Positions 24,285 to 30,335 of a stretch of 30,335 nucleotides of DNA are shown one piece after another (position 1 is the first letter of the stretch; each line of letters starts with the position of its first letter). The stretch is from DATEOR01 sp963766725 (lineage in GTDB: Bacteria > Actinomycetota > Thermoleophilia > Gaiellales > Gaiellaceae), in contig CAVYBK010000007.1 in NCBI GenBank assembly GCA_963766725.1, positions 1-30,335 on the forward strand. Reading direction: 5' to 3'. A program made the translations under genes and the position numbers. The notes beneath the pieces are model-generated. The model was not told the origin of the DNA. It worked only from the letters and a program-made list of their open reading frames with translations, and ran no database searches.

Positions 24285-25780
24285 AGCTGATCTTCGAGAA
24301 GTCGCAGGCCGGCCGCAGGGCCGGCACGCTCCCGAGCTACGACCTCCCGCCGGCGGAGGTGCCCGAGGAGCTCCGCCGTGGCGAGCCGCCGCGCCTTCCC
24401 GAGCTCGCCGAGCCGGAGATCGTCCGCCATTTCACCGCTCTGGCCGACCGCACCTTCGGGGTGGACACCGGCTTCTACCCGCTCGGGTCCTGCACGATGA
24501 AGCACAACCCACGGGTCAACGAGCGGGTGGTCGCGCTCCCGGGGTTCCGCGACCTCCATCCGCTGCAGGAGGAGGACGGGGCGCAGGGCGCGCTCGAGCT
24601 CATGTGGCGCCTGCAGGAGATCCTCGCCGAGGTGTGCGGCCTGCACGCGGTCTCGCTCCAGCCCGCCGCGGGGTCGCAGGGAGAGCTGACCGGGCTCATG
24701 CTCATGCGCGCGTACTTCGCCGACCGCGGCGAGGCGGAGCAGCGCAAGTTCGTCATCACCGCCGACACGGCGCACGGGACGAACCCGGCGAGCGTCACGA
24801 TGGCCGGGTTCGAGCTGAAGAAGGTCGAGACGGACGCGCGCGGCAACCTCGACCTGGACGACCTGCGCGCGAAGGTGAACGAGGAGACCGCCGGCCTGAT
24901 GCTGACCAACCCCTCGACCCTCGGGCTCTTCGACGAGCACATCGAGGAGGTCGCGGAGATCTTCCACGGCGCGGGCGCGCTCCTCTACTACGACGGGGCG
25001 AACCTGAACGCGGTGTGCGGGATCTCGCGGCCGGGCGACATGGGCTTCGACATCGTTCACATCAACCTGCACAAGACGTTCTCGCAGCCGCACGGAGGCG
25101 GCGGGCCCGGCGGCGGCCCGGTAGCCGTGCGCGACATCCTGGAGCCGTTCCTGCCGGCGCCGACGGTCATGCAGGACGGGGAGGAGTTCCGGCTCGACTA
25201 CAACCGGCCGAAGTCGATCGGGAAGGTGCGCGGGTACACAGGGCCGTTCGGCGTCTTCGTCCGCTCATACGCCTTCATCCGCGCCTACGGACCGGAGCTC
25301 CGGCGCATGTCCGAGGTCGCGGTCCTGAACGCCAACTACATGCTCAGCCGCCTGAAGAGCACGTACGACCTCCCCTTCGAGCGCCTCTGCATGCACGAGT
25401 TCGTTCTCTCGGCGCGGAACCTCAAGCGCGACCACGGGGTGAACGCGCTCGACGTGGCCAAGCGGCTCATGGACTACGGGTTCCACCCGCCGACGATCTA
25501 CTTCCCGCTGATCGTCCCCGAGGCGCTCATGATCGAGCCGACCGAGACGGAGCCGAAGGAGACGCTCGACGCGTTCTGCGACGCGATGGAGAAGATCGCC
25601 GAGGAGGCGGCGAGCGATCCGGAGATGCTGAAGGAGGCGCCGCACCGCCGGCCCGTCCGCCGCCTCGACGAGGTCAAGGCCGCGAAGCGGGCGATCGTCA
25701 AGTACGGCTTCGACCAGCACCCCGACCTTCGGGGCGAGCGGGCCGAGGGCGAGACCGTCGAGGCGCAGAAGGGCGCATGA
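24281..25780 (+). CDS. gcvPB: Glycine dehydrogenase (decarboxylating) subunit 2
   Basis: 499 residues. FYPLGSCTMKHNPRVNE, QPAAGSQGELTGLMLMRAY, DTAHGTNPASVTMAGFE, MLTNPSTLGLFDEHI and the PLP lysine Lys265 in HINLHKTFSQPHGGGGPGGGPVAV identify the catalytic C-terminal-half subunit. Together with GcvPA it replaces the single-chain GcvP of many other bacteria. GTG at 24281. Its stop overlaps the ATG of the 97-residue gene (ATGA). Confidence 0.96.
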
Positions 25781-26070
25781 CCGAGCGCGTCTGGTCCCGG
25801 CAAGACATCGAGGACCGCGTCAACGTGCTCCGCGAGCGCCACGACGGCGAGGCCTTCGCGGGCGCGATCGCGGAGTTCTCCGAGGAGCTCGGGCCCGAGG
25901 AACAGGAGGACCTCCGCGAGATTCTCCTCGAGCGCTCGCGCGACCACGCGGCGCGGAACGCCGCGCTCGACCAGCGCCTCGATCAGGGAGGCTGGCTGCG
26001 GCGGACGTTCGGGAAGATCGAGGAGGCCGAGCGCAGGCAGCGCGAGCGCTTCGAGCGCCGCCGGCGCTGA
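25777..26070 (+). CDS. Uncharacterised 97-residue charged helical protein
   Basis: ATG at 25777 overlaps the gcvPB stop by 4 bp, and the stop TGA (26068-26070) overlaps the next cupin ATG by one base, so it is embedded in the operon. The protein begins MTERVWSRQDIEDRVNVLRE and is rich in Glu, Arg, Ala and Leu. It should be mostly alpha-helical, with EEQEDLREILLERS in the middle and a very basic end (RRQRERFERRRR). No membrane segment, signal or metal-binding motif is visible. I do not recognise the family. Its fixed position suggests a link with glycine cleavage or merely co-transcription. Confidence 0.72.
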   Translation: MTERVWSRQDIEDRVNVLRERHDGEAFAGAIAEFSEELGPEEQEDLREILLERSRDHAARNAALDQRLDQGGWLRRTFGKIEEAERRQRERFERRRR

Positions 26071-26429
26071 TGATGGAAGTCCGTTCGCGCGAGGACGCCG
26101 AGGCGTTCACGACCCTCGACGGCTCGACGATCCGGGTGCTGCTCGACTCCGCGCTCGGCGGAGCGGCGAACCAGAGCCTGGCCGAGGCGAGCCTCGATCC
26201 CGGCCGGTCCACGCAGCGCCACTACCACGCCAGGTCGGAGGAGATCTACGTCTTCCTCGAGGGCGGAGGCGAGATGGAGGTCGAGGGCGATTCGCGCGAG
26301 GTCGGCGCCGGCGACGCCGTCCTCATCCCGGCGGGCGCGTGGCACGGGATCATCGCCGGCCCCGAGGGCGCCCGCTTCCTCTGCTGCTGCGCGCCGCCGT
26401 ACTCGGATGACGACACGTTTTTCGCTTAG
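26070..26429 (+). CDS. Cupin-domain protein (intact copy)
   Basis: 119 residues in one cupin fold. Motif 1 is HYHARSEEIYVFLEGGGEMEVEGD, with His, His and Glu as likely metal ligands. Motif 2 is VGAGDAVLIPAGAWHGI, with the last His. Such small cupins bind a metal and a small ligand; the function here is unknown. Two ATG codons (26070 and 26073) are possible starts. The stop TAG is 14 bp before the threonine aldolase GTG. From codon 12 onward this gene is duplicated at 28232-28554, where it is damaged. Confidence 0.88.
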   Translation: MMEVRSREDAEAFTTLDGSTIRVLLDSALGGAANQSLAEASLDPGRSTQRHYHARSEEIYVFLEGGGEMEVEGDSREVGAGDAVLIPAGAWHGIIAGPEGARFLCCCAPPYSDDDTFFA

Positions 26430-26443
26430 CTACCGTTGAGCCC

Positions 26444-27521
26444 GTGGTCGACCTCCGCTCCGACACGCTGACCCAGCCCACGCCCGAGATGCGGCGGGCG
26501 ATCGCCGACGCCGAGGTCGGGGACGAGCAGAAGCGCGAGGATCCGACCGTGATCGCGCTCGAGGAGCGCGCGGCGGAGCTCCTCGGCCACGAGGAGGCGG
26601 TCTTCCTCCCGACTGCCACGATGGCGAACCAGATCGCGCTCCGCACGCTGACGGAGCCCGGCGACGAGGTGATCGCCGAGGAGATGGCGCACGTCTTTCG
26701 CTACGAGCTCGGCGGCCCGGCGGTCCATTCCGGGCTCGTGATGAAGTCGCTCGTGACGCAACACGGGATCTTCACCGCCGAGGACGTTCGCGAGGCGGTC
26801 AACCCACCGGGCGACCTGCACACGGCGCCGACCAGGCTCGTCTGCATCGAGAACACCCACAACGGCGGCGGCGGCAGGGTCTGGCCGCTCGCGGCATCTC
26901 CAGGAGGTGGTCGCCGAGGCCCGGGCGCACGGGCTCTCGGTGCATCTCGACGGCGCGCGGCTCATGAACGCCGCGGTCGCGAGCGGGACTCCGGCAGCGG
27001 AGTACGGGCGCGAGTTCGACACGGTCACGCTCTGCCTCTCCAAAGGGCTCGGCTGCCCGCTCGGAGCGGTCATCGCGGGGTCGCGGGAGCGCATGGCGAA
27101 GGCGCGGCGCTACAAGCACCTCTTCGGAGGCGCGATGCGCCAGGCTGGGATCGTGGCGGCCGCCGGCGTCTACGCGCTCGACCACCACGTCGACCGGCTT
27201 GCGGAGGACCACGCCAACGCCCGCCGGCTCGCGGAGGGCCTGGCAGAAGCCGGCCTGCCCGTCGAGGTCGACCAGGTCGAGACGAATTTCGTGCAACTCG
27301 ACGCGGCCCGGCTCGGCCTGAGCGCGGACGAAGCCGTCGCACGGCTCCGCGCGGAGGGCGTTCTGCTCTCGTTTGCCGCCCGGAAGGACGTGCTCCGGGC
27401 GCTCACGCACCTCGACATCTCAGCCGACGACGTCGACGAGGCGATCGCCGGGACCGTGCGAGCCTTCAGCGGCTCGCAGCGCCCCGTCGAGCTGGCCGGC
27501 GACGCGCCGACGCCGTACTAG
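26444..27521 (+). CDS. ltaE: Low-specificity L-threonine aldolase, copy 1, with a frameshift
   Basis: GTG at 26444 opens VDLRSDTLTQPTPEMRRAIADAEVGDEQKREDPTVIALEERAAELLGHEEAVFLPTATMANQIAL, a clear threonine aldolase start. The frame is lost after NGGGGRVWPL. One extra base near 26891 (copy 2 reads CTCGGGCAT where copy 1 has CTCGCGGCAT) shifts it. The second part (LSVHLDGARLMNAAV, then LCLSKGLGCPLGAVIAGS with the PLP lysine, then LFGGAMRQAGIVAAAG) runs to TAG 27519-27521. Corrected length is about 358 residues. It splits threonine or allo-threonine to glycine and acetaldehyde, feeding the adjacent glycine cleavage system. Confidence 0.9.
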
Positions 27522-28127
27522 AGGGCCGCTTCTTCGCGCCCGAAGAACGAGCTCGAGCCGACGTAGAAGACCGCCACGGCGAGATAGAGAGCGGCGCTCG
27601 CCTCGGGGCTCACGAGCGCGACGAGCGTGGCGCCTCCGTACATGAACGGCCCGGGCAGGAAGGCGCGCGAGATCCCGTCCACCTCCTGCGGGTCGGCGTC
27701 ATGCCTGATCAGGCGGTTGTTCCAGGCCGCGTAGCGCCAGAGCAGGTTGAAGAAGAGCGCGGTGATGGTGAGCGTGATCCCGTAGGCGAGCGCCGCAGCC
27801 TCGCCGTTCCCGCCCCAGGCGTAGTCGGCGAGCAGCGTCGTCGGGAACGGGCACGAACGAGATGCACATCAAGAGCCCCAGGTTGATGAAGAGGAAGCGG
27901 TGGTCGGTCTCGCCGAGCTGGCGAAACACGGTGTGGTGATTGATCCACATGATCCCGATCGTGAGGAAGCTCGTCGCGTAGGCGAGGTACGACGGCCAGA
28001 GGTCGAGCAGCGCCTGGCCGAGATCCCCGTGCTCCTCGATGTGGGGGACGACGATCTCGAGGACGAGCAGCGTGATCGCGATCGCGAAGACGCCGTCCGA
28101 GAACGCCTCGAGCCTGCTCTTCTCCAC
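27518..28127 (-). CDS. TMEM175-like (DUF1211) membrane protein, copy 1, with a frameshift
   Basis: ATG at 28125-28127. The protein begins MEKSRLEAFSDGVFAIAITLLVLEIVVP, where the R..AFSDGVFAIA motif is the family signature of TMEM175-type potassium channels, followed by SYLAYATSFLTIGIMWINHHTVF. One extra C near 27845 (copy 2 lacks it) breaks the frame after ISFVP. The rest (WGGNGEAAALAYGITLTITALFF...SSFFGREEAAL) continues in another frame to the stop at 27518-27520. Corrected length is 202 residues with about six membrane helices. In bacteria such proteins form potassium-permeable channels; the role here is unproven. Its stop overlaps that of the convergent threonine aldolase. Confidence 0.85.
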
Positions 28128-28141
28128 ACGGCAAGCCTAGA

Positions 28142-28171
28142 GAGGGGCCCGGTCGTGAAACCGGGCCCCTC
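28142..28171. terminator. Perfect 12-bp hairpin, copy 1
   Basis: GAGGGGCCCGGT (28142-28153), loop CGTGAA, ACCGGGCCCCTC (28160-28171). It lies between the permease 3' end and the TMEM175-like start, both on the minus strand. There is no T-run on either side, so it is not a classical intrinsic terminator, but the strength of the stem suggests transcription termination or RNA 3'-end protection. It recurs at 30261-30290. Confidence 0.65.
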
Positions 28172-28179
28172 AGATGCGC

Positions 28180-28231
28180 TTACTCGTACTGGAGTGCGTT
28201 CAGGACGTTGAGCCTCGCCGCCCGCCGGGCC
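28180..28231 (-). pseudogene. FtsX/MacB-like ABC transporter permease, 3' end only
   Basis: The minus-strand frame ending at TAA 28180-28182 reads PARRAARLNVLNALQYE, the typical C-terminus of FtsX/MacB-type ABC permeases. The upstream part of the gene is missing: at about 28231 the sequence jumps into the second cupin copy. The fragment therefore marks the junction of the tandem block. The full gene presumably lies beyond the right edge of the window. Confidence 0.75.
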
Positions 28232-28554
28232 GGCGTTCACGACCCTGGACGGCTCGACGATCCGGGTGCTGCTCGACTCCGCGCTCGGCGGTGCGGCGAA
28301 CCAGAACGTCGCCGAGGCGAGCCTCGACCCCGGCGCGTCCACGCAGCGGCACTACCACGCCAGGTCGAGGAGATCTACGTCTTCCTCGAGGGCGAGGCGA
28401 GATGGAGGTCGAAGGCGATTCGCGCGAGGTCGGCGCCGGCAGGGGGTCCTCGTACCGGCGGGCGCGTGGCACAGGATCACCGCCGGCCCGGCGGGCGCCG
28501 GTTGCCTGCTGCTGCGCGCCGCCGTACTCGGATAACGACACGTTTTTCGCTTAG
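28232..28554 (+). pseudogene. Cupin-domain protein, truncated and frameshifted copy 2
   Basis: It matches the intact cupin at 26070-26429 from codon 12 on (AFTTLDGSTIRVLLDSALGGAANQ). It lacks the first codons, because the preceding sequence is the permease 3' end. It has at least two further base losses (near 28368 and 28396) and scrambled bases near 28440, which destroy the barrel in any single frame. The terminal part (CAPPYSDNDTFFA) and TAG at 28552-28554 are retained. Confidence 0.85.
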
Positions 28555-28569
28555 CTACCGTTGAGCCCC

Positions 28570-29643
28570 GTGGTCGACCTCCGCTCCGACACGCTGACCC
28601 AGCCCACGCCCGAAATGCGGCGGGCGATCGCCGATGCCGAGGTCGGGGACGAGCAGAAGCGCGAGGATCCGACTGTGATCGCGCTCGAGGAGCGCGCGGC
28701 GGAGCTCCTCGGCCACGAGGAGGCGGTCTTCCTCCGACTGCCACGATGGCGAACCAGATCGCGCTCCGCACGCTGACGGAGCCCGGCGACGAGGTGATCG
28801 CCGAGGAGATGGCGCACGTCTTTCGCTACGAGCTCGGCGGCCCGGCGGTCCATTCCGGGCTCGTGATGAAGTCGCTCGTGACGCAAAACGGGATCTTCAC
28901 CGCCGAGGACGTTCGCGAGGCGGTCAACCCACCGGGCGACCTGCACACGGCGCCGACCAGGCTCGTCTGCATCGAGAACACGCACAACGGCGGCGGCGGA
29001 GGGTCTGGCCGCTCGGGCATCTCCAGGAGGTGGTCGCCGAGGCCCGGGCGCACGGGCTCTCGGTGCATCTCGACGGCGCGCGGCTCATGAACGCCGCGGT
29101 CGCGAGCGGGACTCCGGCAGCGGAGTACGGGCGCGAGTTCGACACGGTCACGCTCTGCCTCTCCAAAGGGCTCGGCTGCCCGCTCGGAGCGGTCATCGCT
29201 GGGTCGCGGGAGCGCATGGCGAAGGCGCGGCGCTACAAGCACCTATTCGGAGGCGCGATGCGCCAGGCTGGGATCGTGGCGGCCGCCGGCGTCTATGCGC
29301 TCGACCACCACGTCGACAGGCTTGCGGAGGACCACGCCAACGCCCGCCGGCTCGCGGAGGGCCTGGCAGAAGCCGGCCTGCCCGTCGAGGTCGACCAGGT
29401 CGAGACGAATTTCGTGCAACTCGACGCGGCCCGGCTCGGCCTGAGCGCGGACGAAGCCGTCGCACGGCTCCGCGCGGAAGGCGTTCTGCTCTCGTTTGCC
29501 GCCCGGAAGGACGTGCTCCGGGCGCTCACGCACCTCGACATCTCAGCCAACGACGTCGACGAGGCGATCGCCGGACCGTGCGAGCCTTCAGCGGCTCGCA
29601 GCGCCCCGTCGAGCTGGCCGGCGACGCGCCGACGCCGTACTAG
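28570..29643 (+). CDS. ltaE: Low-specificity L-threonine aldolase, copy 2, with several frameshifts
   Basis: It is nearly identical to copy 1. GTG at 28570. The frame is broken by a lost C near 28733 (CCC to CC in FLPTA), a lost base near 28998-29001 (GGCGGCAGG region), and a lost G near 29572 (GGG to GG before the last 25 codons). The PLP region LCLSKGLGCPLGAVIAGS is intact. At the site of the copy 1 frameshift this copy reads PLGHLQEVV in frame, so each copy corrects the other. Stop by analogy at 29641-29643. Whether it is a second gene or an assembly duplicate cannot be settled from sequence. Confidence 0.8.
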
Positions 29644-30246
29644 AGGGCCGCTTCTTCGCGCCCAAAGAACGAGCTCGAGCCGACGTAGAAGACCGCCACG
29701 GCGAGATAGAGAGCGGCGCTCGCCTCGGGGCTCATGAGCGCGACGAGCGTGGCGCCTCCGTACATGAACGGCCCGGGCAGGAAGGCGCGCGAGATCCCGT
29801 CCACCTCCTGCGGGTCGGCGTCATGCCTGATCAGGCGGTTGTTCCACGCTGCGTAGCGCCAGAGCAGGGTGAAAAAGAGCGCCGTGATGGTGAGCGTGAT
29901 CCCGTAGGCGAGCGCCGCAGCCTCGCCGTTCCCGCCCCAGGCGTAGTCGGCGAGCAACGTCGTCGGGAAGGGCACGAACGAGATGCACATCAAGAGCCCC
30001 AGGTTGATGAAGAGGAAGCGGTGGTCGGTCTCGCCGAGCTGGCGAAACACGGTGTGGTGATTGATCCACATGATCCCGATCGTGAGGAAGCTCGTCGCAT
30101 AGGCGAGGTACGACGGCCAGAGGTCGAGCAGCGCCTGGCCGAGATCCCCGTGCTCCTCGATGTGGGGGACGACGAGTCGGAACGAGCAGCGTGATCGCGA
30201 TCGCGAAGACGCCGTCCGAGAACGCCTCGAGCCTGCTCTTCTCCAC
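29640..30246 (-). CDS. TMEM175-like (DUF1211) membrane protein, copy 2, with a frameshift
   Basis: ATG at 30244-30246. It begins MEKSRLEAFSDGVFAIAITLLV, and two bases are missing near 30175-30182 relative to copy 1, which breaks the frame. From VPHIEEHGDLG onward the frame is open to the stop at 29640-29642 and gives the complete C-terminal part: SYLAYATSFLTIGIMWINHH, LLMCISFVPFPTTLLADYAWGG, LAYGITLTITALFF, FMYGGATLVALMSPEASAALYLAVAVFYVGSSSFFGREEAAL. Six membrane helices are likely. Copies 1 and 2 are damaged at different places, and together they define an intact 202-residue protein. Confidence 0.82.
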
Positions 30247-30260
30247 ACGGCAAGCCTAGA

Positions 30261-30290
30261 GAGGGGCCCGGTCGTGAAACCGGGCCCCTC
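30261..30290. terminator. Perfect 12-bp hairpin, copy 2
   Basis: Same stem and CGTGAA loop as at 28142-28171, unchanged between copies. GAGGGGCCCGGT at 30261-30272 pairs with ACCGGGCCCCTC at 30279-30290. It sits just downstream of the minus-strand permease stop. Confidence 0.65.
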
Positions 30291-30298
30291 AGATGCGC

Positions 30299-30335
30299 TT
30301 ATTCGTACTGAAGTGCGTTCAGGACGTTGAGCCTC
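30299..30335 (-). CDS. FtsX/MacB-like ABC transporter permease, 3' end at window edge
   Basis: The minus-strand frame reads RLNVLNALQYE and then TAA at 30299-30301, and continues beyond the right edge. It differs from the copy at 28180-28231 by two silent changes (the Glu and Leu codons). This is probably the end of a real permease gene of the FtsX/MacB type. Confidence 0.65.
   Translation of the reverse strand, partial: RLNVLNALQYE

Larger units (their letters stand above)
26102..28231 (+). repeat. Tandem block, copy 1 (about 2.13 kb)
   Basis: The block starts at GGCGTTCAC inside the cupin gene and carries the rest of the cupin, a threonine aldolase, a convergent TMEM175-like gene, a hairpin and the 3' end of a minus-strand permease. 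It is directly followed by copy 2. The offset between copies drifts from 2130 to 2119 bp because of many small indels. Confidence 0.9.
28232..30335 (+). repeat. Tandem block, copy 2 (truncated by the window end)
   Basis: It aligns with 26102-28216 along its whole length, in direct orientation. Differences are scattered single substitutions, mostly silent, plus single-base indels. The window ends while still inside the repeat, in the permease 3' end. Confidence 0.9.

Noticed and set aside
26102..30335. Transposon or integrated element as the source of the tandem block
   Set aside because: There is no transposase, terminal inverted repeat or target duplication; the content is ordinary metabolic genes.

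Overview
This window is about 30.3 kb of high-GC, densely packed DNA with many GTG, TTG and CTG starts and 1-4 base overlaps between genes. It most likely comes from an actinomycete-type bacterium. An FtsZ-based divisome without an ftsA gene beside ftsZ, a meso-diaminopimelate-type MurE (DNPR motif) and an MraZ-headed division and cell-wall cluster fit Actinomycetota, and the overall look suggests the class Thermoleophilia. That class assignment is inference. No rRNA, tRNA, CRISPR array or insertion sequence was seen.

Layout. (1) Positions 1-120 hold the tail of a winged-helix response regulator. (2) Positions 121-4214 hold eight tightly packed minus-strand genes. Read in transcription order they are a sigma-70 family (ECF-like) sigma factor, an O6-alkylguanine-DNA methyltransferase, a DUF192 lipoprotein, a cupin, an HhH-GPD DNA glycosylase, AzlC, AzlD and a small membrane coiled-coil protein. 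A sigma factor leading a run with two base-repair proteins is the most suggestive regulatory arrangement here. (3) A PfkB-family kinase and a 50-residue minus-strand protein follow. (4) Positions 5248-20119 hold a complete dcw cluster: mraZ, rsmH, ftsL, ftsI, murE, murF, mraY, murD, ftsW, murG, murC, murB, ftsQ, ftsZ. It is preceded by four 10-bp-spaced MraZ-type repeats that overlap a promoter, and ftsZ has its own promoter.

(5) Positions 20144-26429 hold an amino-acid catabolism run: tryptophanase, the glycine-cleavage genes gcvT, gcvH, gcvPA and gcvPB, an unrecognised 97-residue protein and a cupin. A low-specificity threonine aldolase follows. It would release glycine from threonine, and the cleavage system would turn that glycine into CO2, NH3 and methylene-tetrahydrofolate. 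A convergent TMEM175-like (DUF1211) membrane protein comes next. (6) From 26102 to the window end, a block of about 2.1 kb (cupin, threonine aldolase, TMEM175-like gene, hairpin, permease 3' end) occurs twice in tandem.

Sequence quality matters for interpretation. Single-base frameshifts interrupt murG, murC, tnaA, both threonine aldolase copies, both TMEM175-like copies and the second cupin. In the duplicated block the base substitutions are mostly synonymous while the indels are disruptive and differ between copies. This suggests that the substitutions are real (paralogues or strain variants) and that many indels are sequencing errors. The tandem block may be an assembly artefact at a contig end. 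I did not find a clearly new defence or mobile system. The best leads are the sigma/alkylation-repair operon, the MraZ operator array and the duplicated block.
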